Origin: Polytrichum commune
Lineage: Eukaryota; Streptophyta; Polytrichopsida; Polytrichales; Polytrichaceae
DNA: 64,000 nucleotides
Assembly: GCA_950295325.1 (NCBI GenBank)
Contig: OX485803.1
Location: 36,597,554 to 36,661,553 of the forward strand
Reading direction: 5' to 3'
The notes under the pieces are model-generated. The model was not told the DNA's origin. It searched no databases and worked only from the letters and a program-made list of their open reading frames with translations. The position numbers were made by a program, and so were the translations under genes. Shown here one piece after another: positions 28,291-41,110 of the stretch (positions are counted from its first letter, which is position 1; every line of letters begins with the position of its first letter).

Positions 28291-30608
28291 ATGGAGAGGA
28301 TGGAGGGGTTTGAGAGTAGCCAAGATTTTGTGCAAGAAATACAGTTTGATGCACAAGAGTTATGTTATGGCCAGAGTCCAGAGGATAGTCTAGGCTTTGA
28401 GGACTACATGACAAGAACTCAGCATGGAGCAAGAGCTAGATATAGAAATTCTCAACCAACCTTGCATTTCAATTCCAATGGCCATGAGGGTCTGCATAGA
28501 GGTCACAACAATGTAGTCGGAGAGAGTGGAGGAGACATGAGGTATAACCTGAGAAATGGTACATCTACTTGGACACCATGCATACAAGGCACTTCTAGGA
28601 TTAGGGAAGAAGGGGAGAACATCAATATGGGGATCCACGAAGGAGGGGATGGTGTGCCACAAAGTCAGCAGGAGGAGCAAGGCATTCAATCAAGGGCTCC
28701 AATCAAGAAGACAGGAAATTGGACAAGTGCACAACTTCAACAAGCATTGGATGCAATTACAGATGAAGGCATGAAGATACGGACAGTATCTCGCAAGTTT
28801 GGTATTCCCCCAACCTCTCTTAGAGATCATTTGTTTGGCACAGTTTTGGGAAGGAAGAGAGGGCCAAAAACTGTCCTAAATGAAAGTGAGGAAAAAAAAT
28901 TGGTAGACTATTGTTTTAAGATGCAGGAATTGGGCCACCCTTTAACTCCACTGCAACTGAAGTTGAAGGTGACACAAACTACTCAGACTAGGGATACCCC
29001 CTGGAATGACATTGGAGTCCCAGGAAAGTCATGGTTGAAGTCCTTTAGACAAAGGCATCCTGAACTAGTTGCTAGGAAGAGCCAACCCTTAGAACTTGGT
29101 AGGGCTAGGGGTTTGTACCCAAATACTGTGGCAACTCTATACTGCAATCTAAAATACTTGTACAATACCTTCAAGTACCGTGCTGGACACATCTGGAACT
29201 GTGATGAATCTGGTGTACAAGCTGGGAGGAGTGGAGGGGCCACAGTGCTTGCAAAATTGGGCTCCAAATCGGTACACACCATTGAGCCAGATCAGAGGGA
29301 ACACCTATCAGTTCTATCATGCATCAATGCTGAAGGGGGTAAAATTCCTAACTTCTACATCTTGAAGGGTACATATTTCTTGAAGGACTATGTTGGCAAG
29401 TGTGAGCCAGATGCAGTGATGGCTATGCAGCCCAATGCATGGATGACGAAATGGCTCTTCCAATCATGGATTTTACATTTCATAGGGACTTTGACCAAAA
29501 CAGTGGGAATTAGTGCAGAAAACAGACATTTACTTGTGCTGGATGGCCATAATTCACATGTAACTCTAGAAGTCGTGACATTGGCTATGAATTCAGGGTT
29601 AGACATCATTTCACTACCATCCCATACTTCCCATACCTTACAACCTCTGGATGTCTCATGTTTCAAGCCATTTAAGACTGCCTTCAGACAAATTAGAGAC
29701 TCTTGGACCCTGCTCAACAAAGACAAGAGGGTGGAAAAACAGATATATGTGAGTGGACATCCCAAGCACTTGAAAAATCACTCACAACAAAGAACATAAA
29801 GTCTGGTTTCAGAAAAACTGGGATATGGCCATTTAATGAACATGCAGTTCTAGGAAGCATGCAACCAAGCAGAGGATTCGAAGAGGGGCAGGAGGGCTAT
29901 GTTCCCTCTGTGATTGATGAATCAGAGGGGGAGGAATGTGTGCATGGCGAGGAATCTGGGGGTGGCGGGAATTCTGTTGGGGGGTTGGTTTTAGGTGACC
30001 AAGGCGACCACGAACAAGATGAAGACCATGACGATGACGGTGACGATCAGGGCGGGTATAGAGCCTCTGCAGGGGGCTGCAGAGGGGTGCAACACATTGG
30101 AACCAGAATCGAGGAACCTGTAGCCATAGGAACAGCCAATGTCAGTCGGCATTTCTATGTTGACGTCCAAAATCCAGAAGAGAGCAACTATGACAGAGCA
30201 GAGCAGCACATTGTAATAGATCCGGGATTCTTAGCAGAGGTTCAGACATCAAACGATAATAACATACTGCAGTTCTTGTCATTGCCTGAGCTAATCCCTG
30301 CCAAAAAACGAAAAAGACAGCAGCCTCTGCTGGACTTCACACAGAGCATCATTCTAACATCCAAAGATTACAGCAAGGGTCTAGAGGAGATTTTGGCTAA
30401 AAAAGAAGCAACTGCGGCTGCTGCACTGAAAAGGAAGGAGGAGAAGGAGGCCACAAAGGAGCAGCGCAAGGCACAGAAAGAGCAGCAACAAAAGGAGAAA
30501 GAGGATCGGGCGAAAGCAAGGGCTGAAAACAAAAAAAAAACTCGAAGCTCAAGCCAGAAGGGGCGTACCTGCAGCGCGCCCCCGAAGGGGTCGAGGAAAC
30601 TCGGCTGA
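28291..30608 (+). pseudogene. Pogo-like transposase broken by a one-base frameshift
   Basis: This is a Tc1/mariner-superfamily (pogo) cut-and-paste transposase. From the ATG at 28291 the frame runs to 29799. It has a psq-type helix-turn-helix at residues about 144-180, a CENPB-like segment, then a DDE_1 domain with its Asp triad visible at about 305 (WNCDESG), 418 (VLDGHNSH) and 454 (LQPLDV). After a run of five A (29735-29739) the homologous frame shifts by one and continues (CEWTSQALEKS, SGFRKTGIWPFN) to the stop at 30606-30608. One extra A would give a single frame of about 772 codons. The C-terminal 100 residues are Lys/Glu-rich and coiled-coil-like. No terminal inverted repeats were recognised. 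It could be a recent pseudogene, an assembly error in a homopolymer, or slippage-expressed. Confidence 0.85.
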
Positions 30609-31320
30609 TGCAGGCGCCGCAGTCCACTCAACCCGCAGCTAGCAGGGGGTCGCTAGGCTTGGAAGATCTCGGTGCAGTCGCCGCAAGGGCTGGGGGCGTC
30701 GAGGGCTGGGCAGCAGTTGTTGCAGGTGCTGCGGAGACTATGTGGACACGAGGCTGGCGACAGGGGGAGGCTGGCTACTACGCCGCACCGGATCAGCAAA
30801 TTCTGGCGCCACGCAGTGAACTCCGCCCCCCCCCCCCGCGACCTGCACCGATTCGGGCACCTCTGCTGCATCCACCCATCACACCTCTGAGTTTCTCAAA
30901 CACACATGCAGGCGCAATGGATCCGTGGACCATGCAGCGCCTCCACCAGCGCCACTATACCCCAGGTGTTCCTCACCCTTTCAATCCACCGCATCCTCGC
31001 ATAGTGGAAGCGGCAGCAGCGAGCAACTATGCTGGAGCGCCCTGAGAAAGTCCGCAGAGCGAGCAACTATGCTGGAGCGCCCTCAGAACCAAAGGCGGAG
31101 GTGTGAGGGCAGGAGGGCAGGCAAAGTTGGAGGAGGCACCAGCGGTTCTGAAGGTGAAGGTGAAGGGTAAAACAACAACAACAACAGCAAAGGGTAAAGC
31201 AGCAACAATAGCAGCAAAGGGCAAAGCAGCAACAGCAACAGCAGAAGGCAGGCTCTCGTCTTTCACACTACTAAGTTAGTCCAGTGCTTTGAAGCATGTC
31301 ATTCTTATATACTACACTCA
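30609..31320 (+). other. GC-rich tail downstream of the transposase, with short tandem repeats
   Basis: An open plus-strand frame (30608-31045) of low complexity is probably untranslated. A 22-bp motif (GAGCAACTATGCTGGAGCGC) is repeated at 31021 and 31061. CAACAA/CAGCAA microsatellite-like sequence follows at 31165-31250. Confidence 0.5.
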
Positions 31321-33671
31321 TGTAAGGGCCGGGACACCAAAAGTATAAATACTATTCCAATACTATTCCAACAATGGTTCGTACATGTACTTCTCAGCTT
31401 TGGCAAACCAAGTACCTACTCGCAATCAGACTGTCATCAGACTCACAATCAGACTGTTTTTTTCTTTAAGCTACTATCTAGAAAATGGATGCTTGTAATT
31501 ATACAGTTTTTAGTTTTTTAGAATTTTTAGAATAGTGCAGACTATAAGTTTTCATCATTCCAACAATTTTTTTCAAATTCTGGTGCTAAGTAACTTTTAA
31601 ACAAGTGACTTCAAATCTCTAACCTCAAAAATGTAAACACAATCTGATGGGCTGTTAAGTCTAGAAAACAGGCCACACAGGCAACTCAATAGAACAGGAC
31701 ATCTGCACAGTATAATGTGAGAATGAAGAAACACATGCCATTTCTTCAGCATTATCTCTGATCCACCACAGTAAAACTTTTGGTCTGATGACCTTGTATA
31801 AGTCTTTCAGGCATAATACCATAGAAATCACCAGCTTTTCTACACTGGCTTTCTCTTAGAGCTTTCAACTTCATAGGTGTTTCCTTCCTTCCTACCTTGT
31901 TAAAACTGTTGTTCAATCGGAGTCAACATCAGATCAACCAGATCAAAATTACACATGAGATCAAATCAGATCAATCAGATCAAAATTGCTGCAGGAAGTA
32001 TTCTTCACCGTCCGATGAGCGCCGATCTACGATAGACTTCAACTTCAGGGAATAATCAAACTTATTTCTCTAGCTTCCCTCTAAGTAGGTTTCACTAAGT
32101 GTGCAGACAAAAGAAACATTCTAACAAGAGATTATTCTGCTATACTTGGAGTAGATTACTGTACAGGTGCACAGACTCTCATAACAGAATTTTGAAGACA
32201 GACAAACAAATGCACAAACAATTTTGTGCACAAACAAACGTGGCTCGCTGAACGTGTTTTGAAGCTGATTGATAAAGATACCTACACACCAACACAAACA
32301 CTCCAATTAGAAAAACATGTTCGTTTGTTCGCTTGTCCTAGACAGAAAATTCAGCCAAACCATGGCCCATCTAAATAAATAACCAGGGCACTTAAAAGAA
32401 AACAAGTGCACCTTTCAAGCAAAAGAGAAGGCTCTCACGCCAATGCCATTGGCTTGTCACAGGGCCATGAGATCAAACATTCACAAAGCACCGACCCACT
32501 AATCCTATATTAATCTCCAACTTTAAAGCGGTCACAACTGTAGTATGAAGACAGGTCCAGCGACGAAGAACTACCAAGTCAAACACAACCTTGAAGTAAT
32601 CCTTCAAGCACAAGAGAAGACAAAAACAGAAAGAAGGTGACAGCAAGAAGGTGACAAAGGCAAATGGTGGCAAGAAGAGAAGGCGAGAAGAGAAGGCGAG
32701 CGGAGAAGGAGTCGTTGGGATGGAGTCGTTGGTGGGGTGGGCGGGAATGGGTGGCGGGGAAAGCACCTTGTGGGGGGGAATGGGGGGCAGGGAAAGCACC
32801 TTGTGGGGGGAATGGGGGGAGAAGTGGGGGGGGGCACTGCTGGGTATCCAGCTCATATATGGACGGAAATGCAATCCTTGCCGCCATCAGCAAGGTCGCT
32901 TTAGGAAGGAGAATCTGACACCATCCACAATTTTTTTTAGCCTTGCAGGTTTAGGCTTAAGTCACCTGTGCTTAGTTTCAGGGTGCCCACTTCTCTAAAC
33001 AGCACCCACTCTATGTGTATCAGATGGTCACTCTAGTGCCATTGTTTTGAAAATTCATAGGTAATTACAGACTTATTGAAAAATAAATTTTTTTTGGGGG
33101 AAGGCCTTCTTCATACTTTGCGGAGCACTGAAATTTTATAAACATTTTGTCCTGTCATTCTTACTATCCAAACCCGAAATTCAGTCGGGAATTGGGTCCT
33201 CTACCTTAGTTATGATGGCCAGAAACACCAAATTTTGCATAGAATTGCACATTGTATTCTTATATGTGCTTTACCATATGTGTACCCCAATCCAAACTTG
33301 TTCCTTTGATTGTAGAATCTCCAAGAGCCCACCCACCGCAAGGTAGGCAATAAACCCCACCTTGCACTAGGAGAATTCTTGAGCATGATGGGGCCAATGG
33401 GCTCAAATTCACGTCAAATTGCCCGCACATTGGTTATTTATTTACTTATGTAGAATCTCACTAGAAAGACAATAAAAGCCTTAACAACGAATTGAACCAA
33501 ATTAGCAACTCAAATCAAATTTAGTTTACTCTAAAGGATTAGGGATGTCTTATACATGATATATGACATTTTGTACAAATCTCCAAAAAATAATGAAATA
33601 ATATGTTATTTGATTTATGGTATTGAGTTTAAACTTTGCACAACTTATTACAAATAGCAAGTGGTGATGAA
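31321..33671. other. Intergenic region with a G-rich minisatellite
   Basis: No gene was found. CAGATCAA-type repetition occurs at 31930-31985. A G-rich stretch at 32731-32837 has a 33-bp period (GGAAAGCACCTTGTGGGGGG at 32758 and 32791) and several runs of six to nine G. The remainder is unremarkable. Confidence 0.5.
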
Positions 33672-34130
33672 ACACGCTAGTAGTGTGAACAAGGCTATTA
33701 TGGAGCCATAGTACCACTAGTAGTGTGACCAAGGCTATCAAGGAGCCTTGGCCGTAAGGATAGGTGGCGATCCAACTAGTGGGAGTTAACTAGTGACAAC
33801 TCCTGTTAACTTTGAAAAGTGGCATGAGGTGAGCACTTTGCGTGAGGACCCAAACTAGCTTGAACTACTGAAAACTTCTCTCTCTAGAAATCCATGAGGA
33901 AGAGAAGTGTCTTATGGCATGAACCACCCCACCATAGAGCCATGAAGAAGATAGACCCTTGCCTTGCAAACCTTCCTCATGCAAAGTGCTCATCCTCATG
34001 CCACTTTTCAAAGTTAAGAGGAGTTGGCACTAGTTAACTCCCACGGCTAAGGTTTCTTAATAGCCTTGCTCACACTCGAGTGGTACTATGGCTCCATAAT
34101 AGCCTTATTCACACTACTAGCGCGTTATAG
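33672..34130. mobile_element. Foldback element with about 160-bp arms
   Basis: The left arm (33672-33840) and right arm (33968-34130) are inverted copies, both reading CGCTAGTAGTGTGAA at the outer end, then AAGGCTATTATGGAGCCATA, and ending near AAAGTGGCATGAGG. The central spacer is about 130 bp. There is no coding content and no clear target duplication. Confidence 0.8.
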
Positions 34131-34317
34131 GTGATAATTAGTGTTGGACGGGCATTTGGCATTGTTACTAACCTCCGGCTCTAGTTTTTAAAGAAAAAAT
34201 AAAAGCAAAGAACTTCTAGTTCTGGGGTTTGAAAGTTTTTCCAAGAAAATAACATTTGGCCTAGTTATTTTTTTTTAGAAAGACTTGGTGGTTTTCATGA
34301 AAGAACCAACAATGAAC

Positions 34318-34984
34318 CTATAATAAACCTCCCACAGGTTTGTCACATGCTTTCACAATAACAATTATCAATCAAAATGATGAGTTGAAGAACTCAATTT
34401 ATATTCCTTGTAATGTCTAATTTCAATTGTAAACCAAGTAGGTCTTGGTCTAAGCTCAACCACCCGATCATAGGAGAGAAACAAAAAAAATCCTCTCTCC
34501 TCCCCTGAGCTTCCTCTTATGCCAAAGACACTACTTTTACATTCTATTTTCACATATAGTAAAAGTGTTTTGTTCATAGCTCCATCTCTTAGTTATACTA
34601 TGAATCTTCTATCTGGTTCTTCTAGAAGTTTCTTCCATCTTTTAACTCGATGTCATTCTTCCAGTTGGAACTGTCTAATTCCAACTTGGTTTATCCAACC
34701 ATTCTTCTAGTTGGATCTGTCTAATTTCAACCAGATTTATCTATTCATTGAGAGTTGTCTAACTCCAATGAATAGCATTCAACTTTCCAAAATTTGGAGT
34801 GGTCTAACTCATGTGCACATATACTCAATCTAGAATGCCATAATTCTAATGCATTAAATGCGGAGCTATCTAACTCCAATGCACATGTTGTCAATATGGA
34901 GTTGTCTAGCTCCCATCATTCTCTGCTTATACACTGGCATAAGTGGTTAGAATGTTCAATCATCCATCAATATTTCTAGTTGCC
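34318..34984 (-). repeat. LTR-like repeat with a palindrome array, copy 1
   Basis: It is homologous in inverted orientation to 61965-62618 over its whole length. It contains six to seven degenerate copies of an imperfect palindrome of the form GGAGTTGTCTAACTCC, centred near 34674, 34720, 34758, 34802, 34840, 34870 and 34905. Arrays of this kind are known as enhancers in Ty1/copia LTRs, but neither TG...CA ends nor a target duplication could be confirmed. Confidence 0.6.
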
Positions 34985-35153
34985 TTACAGAACCGGAGGT
35001 TTTTTAGAAGGTTATTTCACCAGATTTTGATTTTCTAAGAACCACAATTATGAATCAAGTCCAGTTGTTTGAAATTCGAGAGCCACGGTTATCAATTTGA
35101 AGAGTCACCTTGATAACTAAGGGGGGTTGGTGCCAATTTTAATACTCACCCAA

Positions 35154-35460
35154 CACTACACAAAATATGATATTTAGTGTTTGATTAGATTTAGTGTTTT
35201 ACCACCCTACTCTATTCAACACTAATTCTCAATTCTTTGATAATTAGTATTAGACATAAATGCGCCGCCACCGCCTTCCTTGTTGCCACCTCTTTCCTAC
35301 TAAACACTAAATTCGTGCATGTAACTTTCACATATTACCATAGATGATATTTAGTGTTTGAGTTTACATTTAATGTTACTTATTTTCATAGGGTTAGTGA
35401 TATTTAGTGTAGTGTTCGTATTTAGTGTATCTAACACTAAATATCATATTTAGTGTAGTG
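35154..35460. mobile_element. CACTA-type miniature element (307 bp)
   Basis: The left end is CACTACACAAAATATGATAT and the right end, reverse-complemented, is CACTACACTAAATATGATAT, followed on both sides by TTAGTGTT. Sub-terminal TTTAGTG motifs repeat inward, as in En/Spm-like elements. No transposase. The 3-bp flanks do not match. Confidence 0.7.
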
Positions 35461-35823
35461 ATTAAATATACGTGGTATGTACTCGAGTCTGGGTCAATTT
35501 TACTTCATCTTTTATAGACCAAATAAAATCATTATTTTCAATCCTTTGGTGGTTTGTACAAAACACCACGTATCCAGAATAAACACACCCTAGTCCTTTA
35601 AGGGTTACTTAACCAAAGTTGGTTCAGGTTGCTAACCTACTAATGGCTAATTGGGTGGAGATTAGATGCAGGCTCTCCTGAGTGGCACCTCATTGGTCAC
35701 CTGGATCCTCCTGCTGGGGATCTGAACTGGGATCTGAATTGGGACCTGAATTGGCAAGCTGAGACAGAGCCGGAAGACTCTGCGTGTCGGAGCTTCGGAT
35801 GATGTTGCAACAAAATTGTGGCT

Positions 35824-38800
35824 ATGGAGATGCTCCTCTCCGCACCGCTGCTGGGCGTACCCACCAGGACCATGGAGACCGCCTGTGTGGCCCATCACCG
35901 CCCACTGGGAAGGCCAGAATTCACAAAGGGAGGGACGCGGAGTAGTTCGCACCTACTCTGTTTGCCAACATCGTTGTCGTCGTCGTTGTTGAGGAGCGGT
36001 CGATGCCGAGCTCAATCGGGGGGTCAGCCTGGAGGTCGGAATGCGGGTCGTGTGGTGGTCACCAGAGAACACGGAAAGAATGGGAAGCTCATGAAAGCCC
36101 TGGTGAGTGTGCCGTGGTTGTTTCATCACCCACGTGGATCATCAGGGTTTACAAGTGGAAGTTCAGCTAATTTTTCCTGTATGATAGATTCCTCGGTAAA
36201 ATTTAAAATTTGGCCTCTTGCTTTGGATCCTCGAGGGTCCATTTTTGGCTGCTGCTCGATTTGGGGTTTTGTTTTGTTTTGTGTTGTGTTGTGTTTTGTG
36301 GATTCTGGGAGCTGCTGCTTTTAAGGGAAATTCAAGTAGTGTGTGTGTTGCATCCATTTTTTGTATTTTAAATGCATCCTAAAGGATCGTGTCAAATACA
36401 TTGACGAAAACAGAGGATGAGAAAATGTAGGATTACCTCAAGAACAGTGTTTTGTTTGTTTGTTTGTTTGTTTTGTTTTGTTTTTTTAAAATTTATTTAT
36501 TTAATTTTAATATCCGAATTTCTTTTTCTTGTAGCTGGTGTGGCAAAATTACATATGTAATATAAGACAATCTGGCCACAATTTGTGGTTGTGATCATTA
36601 TTTGGTCATCTGCTTTACAAAATTTGTCACACAATTTTCATATCACCTCTGTTTAGGGCCATGTCAAAACGTGTGTGGCCACAAAACAAACTGTTGCTCA
36701 TGAATGCACACTGTGTCAAGTGCAGGAGAGCCGAGGGATTGGGTGTGTGGAGCTGCCGTTAATAGAGCACAGAGAGGGCCCAGACCTGCCCAAGCTTGTG
36801 CAAACCCTCCGCGGTATTTCATCATTTATTGTACACTCGCTCCCCTTTTTCCCCAATCTCTGTGTGCAACATCCTTTTCTTGCTCAACGAACAACCCTTG
36901 TTTCTTGACCTCGTGGCCAAGTCTCTTTGTTACTGCCAGAAATGTGGTAACAGTGAGACCAGTCTTCAGAAGGCTAAAAATTGTAAGTATTCCAGCTCCC
37001 ATTGTTTAGCAGATGGTCATCTCTCATTGTTAAGCAATGAAGAGTTTTGGCAGCTTGTTATCCAATCATAAGGAAGATGGATTCATCCTATCTGTGTAGT
37101 CAAGGTTGGAAGTTTCTTCCTCAATTCAGTCAAAAACTTGTTGCCCCATAATCTCAACAAGCTACCATTGTAGTGGGCTTATTAATGGCTCATTATGGCT
37201 GTTAGGCTTGCATTGTCTTAATAGAGAAATGATTTTACGGAGAACAATGAAATGATGAGATAAAGTAGCTTATATTATTACCCACATCTATCAAGTTGGT
37301 ACTCTCTATGAGGATAGAGCATTGGTTCAGTACATAAGTTGACCATTTAACAGTCTATAGAGCGTTTTCTTCAATGAACAAGTTGATAACATTTATCAGT
37401 GAATGTTTCTTCTTGTTGGAGTCTTTTTCTCTATTGTATCTTGTTTGCAAAACCTTTCCTTTTGTGAACAACATCGTATGTGTGGATTGATGGACTAGCA
37501 TACTATATTCTTGCATTCCCTCTGCACTTACCTGCATCATATTGAAGTGGTGGATTGGATTGGGTCTGCAGAGGTGGAATTTGAGTGGATCATTGTAACA
37601 TCACCAGAAGCAGCAACAGTGTTCCTACAGGGCTGGAAGTACGTCACTGTCTATTTAGAGTTCAATTGTCCCCTCTTTACTATCTTTACGATATCGTGAG
37701 ACCTACATTGTTTGTAAGCAGTCACATTAATGAACAAGCATTTACAGGATGCGTTATTTTTGGCTTCCCTATTTATTGCTGACTGTGACTTCTTGAGTGA
37801 CTTTCTTTTCTCATCACTTGTTAAGTGAGCTATCTATTAGAAATCCCTACAACCAACGGTTAGCAACTATTGCAGCAAAGTTAATTTGAATGATCAATCT
37901 TGAAAACGACAATCAGGCAAAGAAATGTAACAATTAGTCTTGTTTGAGTAGGGAAGCAGGTTTTCCAAAGGTTCGTATTGCTGTGGTTGGTGTTGGCACG
38001 GGCGAGCTATTCGACAACCTCAAGGAAGGGTCAGGCCAATTAGATGTTGCCTTCACACCTTCAAAAGGTTGGTTTCTGCCCAGTTGCTCTAACCCTTCCT
38101 CTGACTCCTTTGCAAAATATAACATGATTCCAACTGATGTTTTGTTTGGCCATTTAAATGTATGTTCGGGCCATTTGAATCTTCTGGGACACCATTGGGA
38201 TAATAGGTCTATGCCTCAATCAGTTGGTTTTAGGGGCTCTAACATGCCAATGTGGCATTCGTGTCCACAGCTACTGCAAAGGTGCTAGCTGCTGAGCTTC
38301 CAAAGCTTAATGAGAATGATAGTCACATTCTCTATCCTGCATCTCTCAAGGCCAGCAATGATCTAGGTATGGGTTATTATGTCCAAATTTTCTGAATTAA
38401 AATGAAGTTTGAGGCACCACCGGTGGCTGATGAAATTTTAGTGGTTTGAATGATATGTTACTAAATTTCTATAATTTTGATGGAGTTTTGTGTACGTTTT
38501 TGCATATGTGATCCTAAGTTGGTCACTAAGATGGGAGTGTGTTGCAATTTGAGTGACTTTGGGGCTGTTACTCTATAATTTCCAGATTTGTCTTTGCCCT
38601 GGTGATAAATGTGAGTTGGGGTAGACGTTCAGGGCAATGGTAGTTGCATTTAGCATGAAAATTTTGGTAACTCAAACAAGTGAGAAAGCTCTCATTTGTC
38701 TTTAATTGATATGGCCACAGAGACTGGACTAACAGAGCGTGGTTTTCGCGTCACACGTATGAATACATACTCAACGGTACATTTCTTCTTGTGATTACAA

Positions 38801-39802
38801 GTAGACTTCTTTGCAAATCACATGGTCTTTGATTTTCTTCATGACATGTGCTTGTTCGTGTTTTAGAGTACTGTTTGTTCCTTGTAATAGCACAAAGGAG
38901 AATTGTCATTTTTCTCTTGCATCTCTGCAAAGTGAACCTTGTATCGAATGATTGAGTTTCTGATTGTGACCATTCTCTGCACTGTATGCAGGAAACTGTT
39001 AGGGGCCTGGATGAGTCTACCATTTCGGAAGCAGCAGCCTCGCCTGTTGCTACATTTGCATCTCCCACAGCTGTCAAGTGCGTGCCAGACTTGTTCAGTG
39101 TCTTAGGTCCAGCTGGGTATTTGTGTTAGCTTCACATGTTCCAGAAAGATGTGAAAAGATCAGAATAGAGGAACTGAGGAGCTTTAAAGTCAGGCTCATA
39201 TCAGCTGTGGCTGGGATGTGTTCTTGTCATCCTCAGTCTCGCAAAAGTTTGTTCATGTTTCTGTAGTATCTCAAAGTTTAGTTCTTGCAGAGCCTGGATG
39301 GAGCTCGTAGCTGGAGCAAGGAAGTGGGAGGGGGCAGCTGCTTGCATCGGCAGCACATCTGCAACTGCAGCACGAAAGGCAGGTTTAACAAGAATTTTTT
39401 ATCCAGAGAGCCCTGGAATAGAGGGGTGTGTGATCTCATCTCAAACACTTTCTTTTTCCTCCTTTTCATAAGTATATTATTTTTCAGACTGCAGCCAAGA
39501 AATTACAATACCACAATCCATTGCCATCAAGATGTGTTACGTTTTTGTTGCAGAATTTTGGCCCAAAAATTGTGTCCTTGCTTTTTCCTTGCATGTATTT
39601 ACTCGAGCATATTGTTTTAAAGCTAGATGTTCTTTTAAGCTAAGGAAGACCATTTGGACTTTCTAAAACACCTTAATATTGTGAAAGAAGCTCTATCTTC
39701 AAGCAACAGGGTTCAATAGTGTGTTGATCGATGTGCAGGTGGGTGGAGAGTATTATGGAAGCTCTTGAGTCACAATCACAAGATGCCAGCATAGTTAAGT
39801 AG
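35824..39802 (+). CDS. UROS: Uroporphyrinogen-III synthase (plastid)
   Basis: It cyclises hydroxymethylbilane, with ring D inversion, to uroporphyrinogen III, the branch point of chlorophyll, haem and sirohaem synthesis in the plastid. The nine exons are 35824-36102, 36726-36813, 37572-37638, 37952-38067, 38271-38366, 38721-38776, 38992-39077, 39291-39425 and 39739-39802. They total 987 nt, or 328 residues, with all phases consistent. Residues 1-75 are a Ser/Arg/Leu-rich leader. The HemD domain begins RVVVTREHGKNGKLMKAL and includes LELPLIEH-like (VELPLIEHREGPD), WIIVTSPEAATVFLQGW, AVVGVGTGELF, LYPASLKASNDL, FASPTAVKAWMEL, ACIGSTSATAARKAGL and FYPESPGIEGWVESIMEAL. These are the family's conserved blocks in order. 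Exon 4 uses a tag acceptor (37949-37951), required to keep frame. No break was seen; it should be functional. Confidence 0.95.
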
Positions 39803-40785
39803 CACAATTTAGTGAAGGTAGAGGTGGCATAAGAATCATGCCTGTATTTGTAATCAATTTTGGTGGAAGGAAGTCCAAAATGGTCTTCCATATATTCAAA
39901 TGCTTTTCCTCTCTGCATATCTATGATTTACAGTTGTTTTATCCATTAGTGAGTATTTATTTTTGGTCATGAATTTGATGTGTATAGAGCCTTTGTGAAC
40001 AGTTTGAGAGATTGCAATCTTTGAAATGAAAACATTGAAGCATCATCCTTCCAATTTCCAGTAGTATGAAGGCAAGGACTTGGACAAAGATGTTGTTTGA
40101 CATAATTTCTGTCAATATGAGAACTACAAGAGGAATGCAATCTGGACAGACATAGGATTAACAGCTGACACACAAACACTCCTGATGTAGTTGAACTCAA
40201 TAACAGCTCACAATGGTGTCAAAAGAATGACTAACTCCTGTAGCATCCAGCAGGGGGCTGGCCACTTACAAATCAATACCCATAATGGGAGCATACTTGT
40301 TGTTTCCTAAGGAAATGTTCCCCCGGACCAGAAGGTTGATTGCCCCAGTTTTTCCCTCTACCGTAGCCTGTTTCTTGCTTAAACTCTGTAAATGATTGAT
40401 TGTTCTTGACTCTTTGCCACATGGCAGTCTGATATTGGTTGAGACCCACGTGGAAATTGTTGTTTGGATTCAAAATGAATGAACCAGGAAGCATATTACA
40501 GGACATATTTGTTTGCCTATCTTCCACAGTGCAATGCATCAACGACCATGTATGTTCCTATCCCTTAAGCAAGACTCCGCTTCACCTTGGATAAGGTTAA
40601 GCTTAAATTTCAACACATCTGAAAGTAAAGTGGAGGATTGGACATCCCCCAGGTAGTGACTTATCTTCATGCAATGTAAGACTTCGTGCCAGTGACTTGA
40701 AATTACCAAACAGAAAAATATTTCAACTTGAGTAAGTGGGCCAAGTTCGGTTAAGGGTTGTCTTGAATGAATACCTATATTCAAG
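39803..40785. other. Intergenic region downstream of UROS
   Basis: The first part is probably the UROS 3' UTR. A minus-strand open frame (40273-40542) has coding-like composition but no recognisable family. Confidence 0.4.
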
Positions 40786-41110
40786 GGTGTGTGGTCAGTT
40801 GTGGTTCCAAGGATAGTCACCAAAAAGAAAAGACATGTGTTTAAAAGAGATTAGGTGTTCAAAATGTGTTAATCATTCTAGGTTCAATAATCAACATAAG
40901 TGTGGTGACTTATGTGATCATTTAATGAGATAGAGAATCTTCACTTTGATAAAGAATAAGCTACTCGTATAAGCTCCGAAAATCAGGAGGAAAATGGTTA
41001 CAGGCACTATTCGGATTTGGATGTGCTACTCATCTTGCACTAATTTCGTATTTCAAGTCCTACAAGAAGTGGGTGCAGGGATGAAATTGTCCATTTAAGA
41101 TCTGCAATCT
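40786..41110 (+). repeat. Member of the about 320-bp dispersed repeat family
   Basis: It aligns with 16305-16630 and 53555-53870 in the same orientation. Shared blocks include CATTCTAGGTTCAATA-TCAACATAA, GAGCTCC-AAAAT-A-GAGG and AGAAGTGGGTGCAG. There is no coding content. Confidence 0.75.

Noticed and set aside
30608-31045. Additional 145-codon gene after the transposase
   Set aside because: Low-complexity Pro/Ala/Arg frame beginning in the transposase tail; no start context or homologue.
40273-40542. Minus-strand open frame of 89 codons
   Set aside because: Coding-like composition but no family, no partner exons and no supported splice sites.
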